NCBI RefSeq assembly: GCF_030518215.1
Contig: NZ_JAULRT010000032.1
Coordinates: 124,001-188,000, forward strand
From: Gilvimarinus algae
Lineage (GTDB): Bacteria; Pseudomonadota; Gammaproteobacteria; Pseudomonadales; Cellvibrionaceae
Reading direction: 5' to 3'
DNA: 64,000 nucleotides
Under the pieces are notes generated by a model. The model was given only the letters and a program-made list of their open reading frames with translations. It was not told the origin of the DNA and made no database searches. Position 1 is the stretch's first letter. Each line of letters opens with the position of its first letter. Shown in pieces: positions 15,866 to 23,053 of the stretch. The position numbers were made by a program, and so were the translations under genes.

Positions 15866-16561
15866 ATGAGGCTAAATTGTGTATTGGGTAGCGTGTGTGT
15901 TGTCTTGCTCATGGCAGGGTGTGGCTCGGACGATCATGCGTCTGCGCCAGCACCGACTCCGACCCCGACACCAGTTCCCGAGCCGGAGCCAGAGACCCCG
16001 GTAGAGCCTGAGTATGAGGCGCCGGATCCGGGTTACCTGTTGAACGCGGAGTTTTTACAAGGCGAGCAGGGGAATGTCGATCAGTGGAGCCTGCTGGCCC
16101 ACGCCAGCAATGGCTCTTATTCTGTCATCGTTGATGATGGCGTGATGATGTTTACCCGGGTCGGTGTGGAGCCCTGGGGAAAAGTGCGGCAATTGTTCAA
16201 AGGCGAATCTATCGAGCCGTTCATCGGCAGAACGCTGCGGTTCTCGGCGGACATGCGTGCCGAATTTACCAGCGAATGGGGCGAGGCCATGGAAGCGCCG
16301 GGCTTGGTAGTGACGGCCAAGGGAATTCCGGCCGGCTCTCCTCCCATTCTTGGCTCGTCACTGCTGCTGTCAGAAAAAGCGGCGGTGGATGATCTGGACG
16401 TATCGGCGGATTGGCACCGCTATGAGGTCGAGTTTGAATTACCGACAGCAGAGCAAGCGTTAGTCGTGGAGCTGGAAGTTGGCTTCCTGATGACGGAGGG
16501 CGGGAGTCTCTACGTGCGTGGTCCCGCGTTGATTGCGGTGGAAGAGATCGTCGCTGATTAA
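15866..16561 (+). CDS. Lipoprotein with predicted beta-sandwich domain (paralogue 2)
   Basis: 231 residues from ATG 15866 (AGGAG 9 bases upstream). Lipobox LMAGC gives Cys19. A Pro/Thr/Glu-rich linker (about 27-52, repeated PTPTP and PEPEPE) spaces the domain from the membrane. The rest matches the lipoprotein at 14548-15213 along its length, including GVEPWGKVRQ, GSSLLLSEKA and LYVRGPALIAV. The pair probably arose by duplication. Function is unknown; carbohydrate binding is a guess from fold and neighbours. Confidence 0.78.
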   Translation: MRLNCVLGSVCVVLLMAGCGSDDHASAPAPTPTPTPVPEPEPETPVEPEYEAPDPGYLLNAEFLQGEQGNVDQWSLLAHASNGSYSVIVDDGVMMFTRVGVEPWGKVRQLFKGESIEPFIGRTLRFSADMRAEFTSEWGEAMEAPGLVVTAKGIPAGSPPILGSSLLLSEKAAVDDLDVSADWHRYEVEFELPTAEQALVVELEVGFLMTEGGSLYVRGPALIAVEEIVAD

Positions 16562-16580
16562 AACGCCGCTCTAGGAGTAG

Positions 16581-16607
16581 AGCGCGCCCGAGCGGGCGCG
16601 CTGTTTT
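16581..16607 (+). terminator. Terminator after lipoprotein paralogue 2
   Basis: A very GC-rich 10-bp inverted repeat (AGCGCGCCCG / CGGGCGCGCT, 16581-16590 and 16593-16602) is followed by GTTTT. It lies between the convergent lipoprotein and GH5 genes. The T-run is on the + side only. Confidence 0.7.
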
Positions 16608-18227
16608 CTATCGCGCGTTGGGTGCCACAAGAATGTCCTTTGCCGGCCCCCAGGTGTCTTCTGCCCGGTTGTAGATGCCAAAGGAGCCGGCGTCGTCCCA
16701 GACGCTTGCCGCCACACCGAATTCGGTGGCCAGGTTGACGTGCTCGCGCAGGTAGGCGAGGCGATCGTCCGGGTTGCACACGTTTTCGGGTTGGTTGTAA
16801 TCGTAGTGAGCGGCGCCAAACTCGTTGACCATCACGGGCAGACCCTGAGTGCTGGCCCAGTTGCTGGCCGTTTGATAAATCGCGCGTAGCTCTTCCTTAT
16901 CGGCATCGCTGCCCCAGCGGCGCGTGCATTGGCCGGCAAATGCCCATGGGTCATAGGAGTGAAAGTTCCCAATCAGCTGTTCGTCTGCGGGCAGGTCGAT
17001 ACCGGCCAGACCGCTGACCGGTGTGTAGTCGTTGGATGAGATGACCACTAGTCGGTCGGGGTTGTGCTCGCGAATAATACCGAGAATGCGCGGGTTGAGG
17101 TCGTTGACCTGCTCCATGCTCATGCCCACGGGTTCGTTGAGAATTTCGAGCACCAGCCTTGCGGACTTATTCGCAAACCGCTCCGAAATCTGCTGCCAGA
17201 TGGCGTCGAAGCGCTCGCGTGTCGCCGGGCTTTGGTAGTCTTCCTTAAGCCAGATTTCGTGGTGCGCGTTGAGCATCACAAAGTAACCTTGTGCCAGCGC
17301 CCAGTCGACGATTTGTTCGGTCCGGTCCATGCGCGCCTCGTCCACGGCGTAAGGCGGGGTCTCTGCCGTGTGGTCGTCCCAGGTGGCAGGAATGCGCACA
17401 TGGGCAAAGCCGGCCTCCTTGAAAGCCTTAAAGTACACCTGTTGCGCCGCTGGCGCCCAGTCGCCTTCGTTGGGGTAGGCATCCAGTGTGTTGCCGAGGT
17501 TGATGCCAATACCCATGTTATCCACAGCACTGTGCGGATCGTGGGTGAGCGGCTCATCGTAGCTGAGCTCTAGATAGTCCAGTTCCGCGCCCGCGGCGGT
17601 GAAGCTCAGGCGCAGTGTCTGCAGCCCGTCAGTCAGGTACACAGGAGCGCTGCTGAGTGTTTGCCAGTCGCTCGAGCCACCAGCACTGTTCTCGGCCAGT
17701 ACCTTGCCCTCGCTCGAAAGCGTCCAGGCACCTGTGCCACGGGCCTGGTAGTGAATCCGGTAGAGCCCTGAGCGTGCCACCATAATTTGGTATTGCGTGT
17801 ACTCGCCTGCCTCCGTGTCATAGAGCGCGAATCCGCCGGAAAAACTGCTGTCGGCCAGAAGGTCGACGTCGGTGTCGCGACCGGTGCCCGAATTGCCTGG
17901 GCTATTATCCATTGCGGAGTCGCTGCACGTGTCGAAGGCTTCCGCTTCAATGGTGGTGGTGCCGGTGCTCACGTTAATGGCTGAGTCGTTGAAGGCGCAG
18001 TCGTCAGCGGCCGACGAGCTACTGCTGGAGGACTGGCTAGATTGGCTGCTGCTTGAGACGCTGCTACTGGATTCAGAGCTTGAGCTTGAGCTGGAGCTCG
18101 AGCTAGAACTTGAGCTTTGTACCGGAGGTGGTTCTGCAGTGCCGCCTCCGCTGCCGCCGCAGGCGCTGAGAAGAGCCAGAGTGCATGCCAGGGCTGTGCC
18201 TTGAAGGTATGGGGTATGCTTTTGCAT
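16608..18227 (-). CDS. GH5 endoglucanase-type glycoside hydrolase, lipoprotein with poly-Ser linker and CBM6-like module
   Basis: 539 residues from ATG 18227 (AGGAAA 6 bases upstream). Lipobox LLSAC (Cys23) anchors it to a membrane. A serine-rich linker spans about 38-72. A CBM6-like module follows (about 78-205, TIEAEAFD...GEYTQYQIMV...LDYLELSY). The GH5 domain (about 215-539) has NLGNTLDA, HVRIPATW, the acid/base Glu365 (EILNEP), the HSYDPWAF strand and the nucleophile Glu469 (MVNEFGA). The expected activity is endo-beta-1,4-glucanase or a related mixed-linkage/xyloglucan activity. The subfamily was not determined. Lipid anchoring suggests action at the cell surface on polysaccharide near the cell. 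Confidence 0.92.
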   Translation of the reverse strand: MQKHTPYLQGTALACTLALLSACGGSGGGTAEPPPVQSSSSSSSSSSSSSSESSSSVSSSSQSSQSSSSSSSAADDCAFNDSAINVSTGTTTIEAEAFDTCSDSAMDNSPGNSGTGRDTDVDLLADSSFSGGFALYDTEAGEYTQYQIMVARSGLYRIHYQARGTGAWTLSSEGKVLAENSAGGSSDWQTLSSAPVYLTDGLQTLRLSFTAAGAELDYLELSYDEPLTHDPHSAVDNMGIGINLGNTLDAYPNEGDWAPAAQQVYFKAFKEAGFAHVRIPATWDDHTAETPPYAVDEARMDRTEQIVDWALAQGYFVMLNAHHEIWLKEDYQSPATRERFDAIWQQISERFANKSARLVLEILNEPVGMSMEQVNDLNPRILGIIREHNPDRLVVISSNDYTPVSGLAGIDLPADEQLIGNFHSYDPWAFAGQCTRRWGSDADKEELRAIYQTASNWASTQGLPVMVNEFGAAHYDYNQPENVCNPDDRLAYLREHVNLATEFGVAASVWDDAGSFGIYNRAEDTWGPAKDILVAPNAR

Positions 18228-18294
18228 GGTGTTTCCTGTTGCCGACTGATAAAAACGAAGCGGGCGCCTGAGACAGGCCGCCCGCCAACCGTGG

Positions 18295-19083
18295 TTACTG
18301 AGGGGTGTACTCCAGATAATCGTAGTAAGCCCAGGTGTTCTCCCAGTAGTACTCACCGGGGAAATAGAAGCCGCTGCTGGAATTGTCGCCGTGCCAATGG
18401 TTGATCATGACTCGGGTGGGATCTGACGGCCAGGCGTACTGGGGAATTTCGTTGGCGGCTACATAGCCGTCCCCATTGTCTTTGTAGAGGGTCCGAATCA
18501 CCTGATAGTTGCCCCAGGCGTCGTAGACGTACCAGTCGATTTTCCAGCTGGACCAGTCGAAACCAATGTGCACCAGGTCCTGAGTGATGTTCAGTCCATA
18601 CTGGCCGAGGTCGATGTCCTGCTCCCAACTCTGGTAGTTGCCGCCCTCGGGCTGATAAATCACGTTGGTGTGCACCACATTGCCAAGGCTTGGCAGAAAT
18701 TCAATGTCGATTTCCTGCCAGGCGCGACCCGGTACATCGTACCAGGAGGTATAGGTGAAAATGGACGATACGGTGCCGGGGGCGTTGCCGGTTTTCAGGC
18801 TGCCTTGGATGCGCCCGTAGCCGAGCAGCGAGTGAGTGCGCAGCTCCGCGCACTGGCCCGGACTGACCCCCAGAGTTATACCGTGGGAGCTGGGGTTGAT
18901 CATGCTGGGAGCAAAGGTGCAACCAAAGGGCGTGCCATTGCTGCCGCTTCTGGCCTGCCAGATGCTGCTGTTGTAGCCCCAGGTGAAATCGTCTTTAAAA
19001 TAGCCGGTCTGAGACTGGGCGGAGGCTGAGGCCAGCGCGAGTACGGTGGCGCCGAAGAGGGTGGTAATGGATGTAAGCTTCAT
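18295..19083 (-). CDS. Secreted GH16 endo-beta-glucanase (lichenase-like)
   Basis: 262 residues from ATG 19083 (GAGAGG about 7 bases upstream). A signal peptide (1-24) precedes a single GH16 domain. The catalytic motif EIDIEF lies at 124-129, with nucleophile Glu124 and acid/base Glu128 separated by the one-residue-shorter spacing of lichenase-type enzymes. The C-terminal part contains the typical W(S)SWKIDWYV and MINHWHG strands. It would hydrolyse beta-1,3-1,4-glucan; other GH16 specificities such as laminarinase are less likely given the motif. It lies just upstream of GH5 on the same strand and divergent from a membrane AraC regulator. Confidence 0.9.
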   Translation of the reverse strand: MKLTSITTLFGATVLALASASAQSQTGYFKDDFTWGYNSSIWQARSGSNGTPFGCTFAPSMINPSSHGITLGVSPGQCAELRTHSLLGYGRIQGSLKTGNAPGTVSSIFTYTSWYDVPGRAWQEIDIEFLPSLGNVVHTNVIYQPEGGNYQSWEQDIDLGQYGLNITQDLVHIGFDWSSWKIDWYVYDAWGNYQVIRTLYKDNGDGYVAANEIPQYAWPSDPTRVMINHWHGDNSSSGFYFPGEYYWENTWAYYDYLEYTPQ

Positions 19084-19121
19084 GGTGTGACCTCTCGTTA
19101 TTATGAGTTTGAGTCTGCCAT

Positions 19122-19163
19122 GGCGCGCCGCCCTGTTAGAATGTGGGCAGTGGGCGGCGCGCC
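19122..19163. promoter_or_regulatory. Perfect 12-bp inverted repeat between GH16 and AraC-family genes
   Basis: GGCGCGCCGCCC (19122-19133) and its exact complement GGGCGGCGCGCC (19152-19163) are separated by 18 bases; the two arm centres are 30 bp apart. They lie 39 bp before the GH16 start and 200 bp before the AraC gene. This may be an operator for the AraC protein or an RNA hairpin. Confidence 0.45.
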
Positions 19164-19361
19164 CGTTTGGCCCTTTTGGTTTTATCCTGTGTATGCGGGC
19201 CAGCTTCAGTGTCGTCCCGGCGGTGGCATCGAGCGCCCGAATGGGCGATTTTGCGTGAATCGGGCCGTACGGATTTGTGTAGCGCAAGTTCGCACTTCGG
19301 CGACAGCCCCCAGCTGGCTTGGGCTGGGAGCAGCGCGAGCACAACAATAAGAGAGAGTTCA

Positions 19362-20516
19362 GTGAACGGCCTACACCACGATAGCTTGCTGTTTAATGTC
19401 CACGATCTGGCGCTGCTGATGGCGGCGGGGCAGTATTTGTTGTTGGCGGCCCTGCTGTTCAGCACCCGCCGTCCTGGGGATAAAAGCGTGTATCTGCTGG
19501 TGGCCATATTGGTTGTCAGCGCTGTACAGGCGGTGGATACCTTATTGATCTGGTCTGAGCCTCTGCGCCGGGCGCTTTTGTCCTGGGATGCCAATGCCTT
19601 GTTTGTCGGCAGTTTTAGCTATTGGTTGCAAGGGCCGTTGCTGTTCGGCTATGTGGCCAGTGTGCTCTATCGCGATTATCGCTGGCGCTGGAATGTCTGC
19701 CTGCATTTGCTGCCGGCTTTGCTGGTGGGGGCGCTGTTGGTGCGTCACTATTATTCCTTGCCCAGCGAGGCCAAGGTGACGGCCATGTGGGACCAGTCGT
19801 TTTTATGGACGCCGCTAATGACGCACTTTATTACCGGCTGGCACCTCAGCGTGATTGGTTATGGGGCTGCCAGTGTTTGGTTGATCGCGCGCTATCGCCG
19901 GCAGTTGCTGGAACAATACGCCAACGTGGAGGTGAGTGAGCGCGGCTGGCTGCTGTGGGTGGTATGGGGTTTTATGCTGCTCTCTGGCTGGAAGCTCAGT
20001 GTGCATCTGGTAGGTAATCGCATTGGCGACGATTGGTCCAACCTGTTGGGCATCGCCAGCCATTACTTGGCGCTTATTTTTGTCACTTCGCTGGCGTTTG
20101 TCAGTATTCGCTACACTCACCTGTTTGCGGGTCTGACGGCAGTGGGCGGTGCGGAAACCGCCGCTTTTACGGCCGAGCAAGTGGAGCGGGTGCGCACGTT
20201 CATGGAGAGGGAAAGGCCTTATTTGGCGGATGATATTTCGTTGGAGTTGTTGGCGCGGCGCTTGTCTTTGCCCGAGCGAACGCTATCGCGTATTCTCAAT
20301 CATCACTTTAAGATGAATTTTTTTGAATTTATCAATCGCTACCGGATTGAGGAGGCCAAGCGGCTGCTCTGCAATCCGCAAAAAAGTGACTTGACCATTA
20401 TGGACGTGCTGGCCGAGTCCGGTTTCAGTAGTAAATCCACGTTTAATACCATTTTCAAAAAGCAGGTGGGGCAAACACCCTCGCAGTATCGCAAGGCGAT
20501 GCAGCGAGACCGCTGA
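19362..20516 (+). CDS. Membrane-bound AraC-family transcriptional regulator
   Basis: 384 residues from GTG 19362 (GAGAGAG about 7 bases upstream; an upstream frame extension has no such site). The N-terminal ~250 residues form about seven hydrophobic helices, a membrane sensor module. Residues ~275-384 are an AraC HTH pair, with LELLARRLSLPERTLSRILN and MDVLAESGFSSKSTFNTIFKKQVGQTPSQYR. Such regulators are common next to polysaccharide-utilisation genes in Cellvibrionales and Bacteroidetes. The divergent GH16 and following GH5 genes are likely targets. The signal sensed is unknown. Confidence 0.9.
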   Translation: MNGLHHDSLLFNVHDLALLMAAGQYLLLAALLFSTRRPGDKSVYLLVAILVVSAVQAVDTLLIWSEPLRRALLSWDANALFVGSFSYWLQGPLLFGYVASVLYRDYRWRWNVCLHLLPALLVGALLVRHYYSLPSEAKVTAMWDQSFLWTPLMTHFITGWHLSVIGYGAASVWLIARYRRQLLEQYANVEVSERGWLLWVVWGFMLLSGWKLSVHLVGNRIGDDWSNLLGIASHYLALIFVTSLAFVSIRYTHLFAGLTAVGGAETAAFTAEQVERVRTFMERERPYLADDISLELLARRLSLPERTLSRILNHHFKMNFFEFINRYRIEEAKRLLCNPQKSDLTIMDVLAESGFSSKSTFNTIFKKQVGQTPSQYRKAMQRDR

Positions 20517-20536
20517 ACACGCAAACAGGAATCGAT

Positions 20537-21907
20537 GTGGCAAAACAACAAACCGCTTTTGTCTGCAATGAGTGCGGCGCAGACTTCAGCAAGTGGCAAG
20601 GGCAGTGCAGTGAGTGCGGCAGCTGGAACAGTGTGGTAGAGATGAAGCTGGGGCCGGCGCCCAAGGGTGGTGCGCGCAGCGCCCAGTTTTCGGGCTACGC
20701 CGGTACCACCAGTGCCAGCGTGCAAACCCTGGCCGATATCAGCCTGGAAGATTTGCCCCGCCTGACATCAGGAGTGGGTGAGTTTGACCGGGTTTTGGGG
20801 GGCGGCTTTGTGCCCGGTTCGGTGGTGCTGATTGGCGGCCACCCCGGGGCCGGCAAAAGCACGGTGCTTTTGCAAACCCTGTGCAAGCTGGCCGAGCGCA
20901 TGACCTGCCTCTACGTGACCGGTGAGGAGTCTCTACAGCAGGTGGCTATGCGGGCGCACCGCCTGGGGCTGCCTACCGACAAGCTGCAAATGCTCAGCGA
21001 AACCAGTGTTGAGTTGATCGGTCAGGCGGCTGAGAAGGTTCAGCCCAAGGTAATGGTGGTGGACTCTATTCAGGTGGTGCATTTGTCGGAGGTGCAGTCG
21101 GCGCCGGGGTCTGTCTCCCAGGTACGCGAGGCGGCGGCTTATCTGACCCGCTTTGCCAAGCAAACCGGCACTGTGGTGATTTTGGTCGGCCATGTCACTA
21201 AGGATGGCTCGCTCGCCGGCCCGAAGGTACTTGAACATATGATCGACTGTTCGGTGCTGTTGGAAGGCTCGCATGACTCGCGTTTTCGTACCCTGCGAGG
21301 CAATAAAAACCGTTTTGGTGCGGTCAATGAGCTGGGCGTCTTCGCCATGACGGAAAAGGGGCTCAGAGAAGTCAGCAACCCATCAGCCATTTTTTTGCAG
21401 CGGGGTGAGGACGTGGCCTCGGGCTCTGTCGTTACGGTGATGTGGGAGGGTACGCGGCCGCTGTTGGTGGAAATTCAGGCTCTAGTGGATGACAGCCACT
21501 TGGGCAATCCGCGGCGTGTTGCGGTGGGCCTGGATCAAAACCGTTTGTCCATGTTGCTGGCAGTGCTGCACCGTCATGGCGGCGTTATGGTGGGTGATCA
21601 AGATGTGTTTGTGAATGTTGTCGGCGGCGTGCGGGTGGCCGAAACCAGCGCCGATCTAGCCTTGGTGCTGGCCATTGTGTCAAGCTTTCGCGATAGGCCT
21701 TTGGCGCAAGATTTAATGGTATTTGGCGAGATTGGCTTGTCGGGAGAAATTCGGCCGGTACCCAGCGGCCAGGAGCGTCTGCGTGAAGCTGCCAAGCACG
21801 GCTTTAAACGGGCGATCGTGCCGGCAGGCAACGCACCCAAGGCCATGCCGGGAATTGAAATCGTCGCCGTGAAAAGCCTGAGCGAGGCGCTGGCGGCGAT
21901 TGAATAG
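20537..21907 (+). CDS. radA: DNA repair protein RadA
   Basis: 456 residues, full family length. It has an N-terminal C4 zinc finger (Cys10, 13, 24, 27), a RecA-like ATPase core with Walker A GGHPGAGKST (100-109), the RadA KNRFG motif (about 257-261) and a C-terminal Lon-protease-like domain (about 350-456) without an active serine. RadA is a RecA-related branch-migration helicase that processes recombination intermediates. The start is GTG at 20537, with AGGA about 9 bases upstream; an overlapping ATG is out of frame. It follows the AraC gene by only 20 bp and may be partly co-transcribed. Confidence 0.97.
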   Translation: MAKQQTAFVCNECGADFSKWQGQCSECGSWNSVVEMKLGPAPKGGARSAQFSGYAGTTSASVQTLADISLEDLPRLTSGVGEFDRVLGGGFVPGSVVLIGGHPGAGKSTVLLQTLCKLAERMTCLYVTGEESLQQVAMRAHRLGLPTDKLQMLSETSVELIGQAAEKVQPKVMVVDSIQVVHLSEVQSAPGSVSQVREAAAYLTRFAKQTGTVVILVGHVTKDGSLAGPKVLEHMIDCSVLLEGSHDSRFRTLRGNKNRFGAVNELGVFAMTEKGLREVSNPSAIFLQRGEDVASGSVVTVMWEGTRPLLVEIQALVDDSHLGNPRRVAVGLDQNRLSMLLAVLHRHGGVMVGDQDVFVNVVGGVRVAETSADLALVLAIVSSFRDRPLAQDLMVFGEIGLSGEIRPVPSGQERLREAAKHGFKRAIVPAGNAPKAMPGIEIVAVKSLSEALAAIE

Positions 21908-21967
21908 TGAGGGGTATTGGCTGCAAGTCAAGACTGCCCGCCCCCCAGCGATAGAAGAGGACTAACC

Positions 21968-22351
21968 TTGACATTCAGGAGTTTGCTTGCGTATTTGCCG
22001 ATTGCTATCGCGATTATAATGTCCTCCGAGGTAAACGCCGGCGATGGGTTTGAATTGTTAGAAAATTGTCAGGTCGTTGTGGAGCAAAAAAAGGGTGCGA
22101 GTCTCAATGAAGTTGGGCGCCTAAAGGCGGCAAAATGCTTAGCCTATCTGTCCGGGTTTGGCGGTGCGGATGCCCTCTCGCCGCTGTCTAGAAAAGGGCG
22201 TCGTATGTTTTGCATTCCAAAGGAGATATCACTGAGCGAAGCGGCTGAGCTGACGGTCGACTGGATGCACAAAAACGAGAACAAACTCATGTATGGCAGC
22301 CATGAAGTTCTGGCAATGGCCAATATCGCGAACTTTCCCTGCCGTCTCTAA
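21968..22351 (+). CDS. Rap1a/Tai-family periplasmic protein (orphan)
   Basis: About 127 residues from a TTG at 21968 (AGAGG upstream). It could also start at ATG 22019, though that would cut into the signal peptide. After the signal (…SSEVNA) come features of the Rap1a/Tai family: LENCQ, KCLAYLSGF, FCIPKE, a helix with VDWM, and a C-terminal NFPC, giving four cysteines likely in two disulfides. Tai and Rap1a proteins neutralise T6SS peptidoglycan-amidase effectors, but the fold is also found in proteins of unknown role. No effector or T6SS gene is visible nearby. Confidence 0.65.
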   Translation: MTFRSLLAYLPIAIAIIMSSEVNAGDGFELLENCQVVVEQKKGASLNEVGRLKAAKCLAYLSGFGGADALSPLSRKGRRMFCIPKEISLSEAAELTVDWMHKNENKLMYGSHEVLAMANIANFPCRL

Positions 22352-22457
22352 TGCTGGTCTCCTGGTGCGATGACGATGCCTTATCAATTGAACGTCTTAG
22401 CGCTGGTTTGTGTGGTATGACAGCAGCTAGATCAGAGTTAACTGAAAAGGATTGATA

Positions 22458-22790
22458 ATGGCTGAGCTAAAAACGCTGGCCCTGTTCCTGGTAACGGCCC
22501 TGGCGGAAATTCTGGGCTGCTATTTACCCTACCTTTGGTTGCGCGAGGGCAAGTCGGTTTGGCTGTTGTTGCCTGGTGCCATGAGCCTTGCGGCTTTTGT
22601 CTGGTTGCTTTCCCTTCACCCTACTGCCTCGGGGCGCGTTTATGCCGCCTACGGCGGAGTCTATATTTGTATGGCGATACTGTGGCTGTGGTCGGTTGAT
22701 GGCGTGCGACCGGGCCTGTGGGATCTGGTGGGCTCGGCGGTGGCGCTGGTGGGCATGGCCATTATTATGTTTGCGCCCCGTCCCGCCTGA
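22458..22790 (+). CDS. ynfA: YnfA/UPF0060 family inner-membrane protein
   Basis: 110 residues, four hydrophobic helices. The family pattern is visible: [20 protein letters not shown] near the start, [18 protein letters not shown] in the middle and D...VG at the end. The ATG at 22458 has AAAGG about 7 bases upstream; a TTG two codons earlier is less likely. YnfA relatives belong to the small multidrug-resistance superfamily fold, and some export cationic compounds, but transport is not established for most. It is monocistronic in appearance. Confidence 0.92.
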   Translation: MAELKTLALFLVTALAEILGCYLPYLWLREGKSVWLLLPGAMSLAAFVWLLSLHPTASGRVYAAYGGVYICMAILWLWSVDGVRPGLWDLVGSAVALVGMAIIMFAPRPA

Positions 22791-23015
22791 TGTCTGCGGT
22801 CGGCCCCCGCACCTACTGCCTTGGGGCGGGGTATTCGTTGCAAATGTCAGCTTCTGTAAAGACTGCCGCAATAATTGATAACGCCTGTGACGCCAGTTGA
22901 GCGCTGAGGTAGACTGCAATGGTGGCTCTTGAATGACAAAGGTGACCCGAACGAAGGTTGCCTCCGAGAGCGGCCCTGCCAGCGTGCAGAGAACATAATA
23001 AAGTGACCATGATAA

Positions 23016-23031
23016 GGAGTGCCTGCACTCC
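23016..23031 (+). other. Small hairpin in the leader of the ThuA fusion gene
   Basis: GGAGTGC (23016-23022) and GCACTCC (23025-23031) form a compact hairpin 22 bases before the ATG at 23054. The left arm contains AGGAG, while the actual start has only a weak ribosome site. Confidence 0.35.
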
Positions 23032-23053
23032 CCTAGCCAGTGTGATATGCCCC

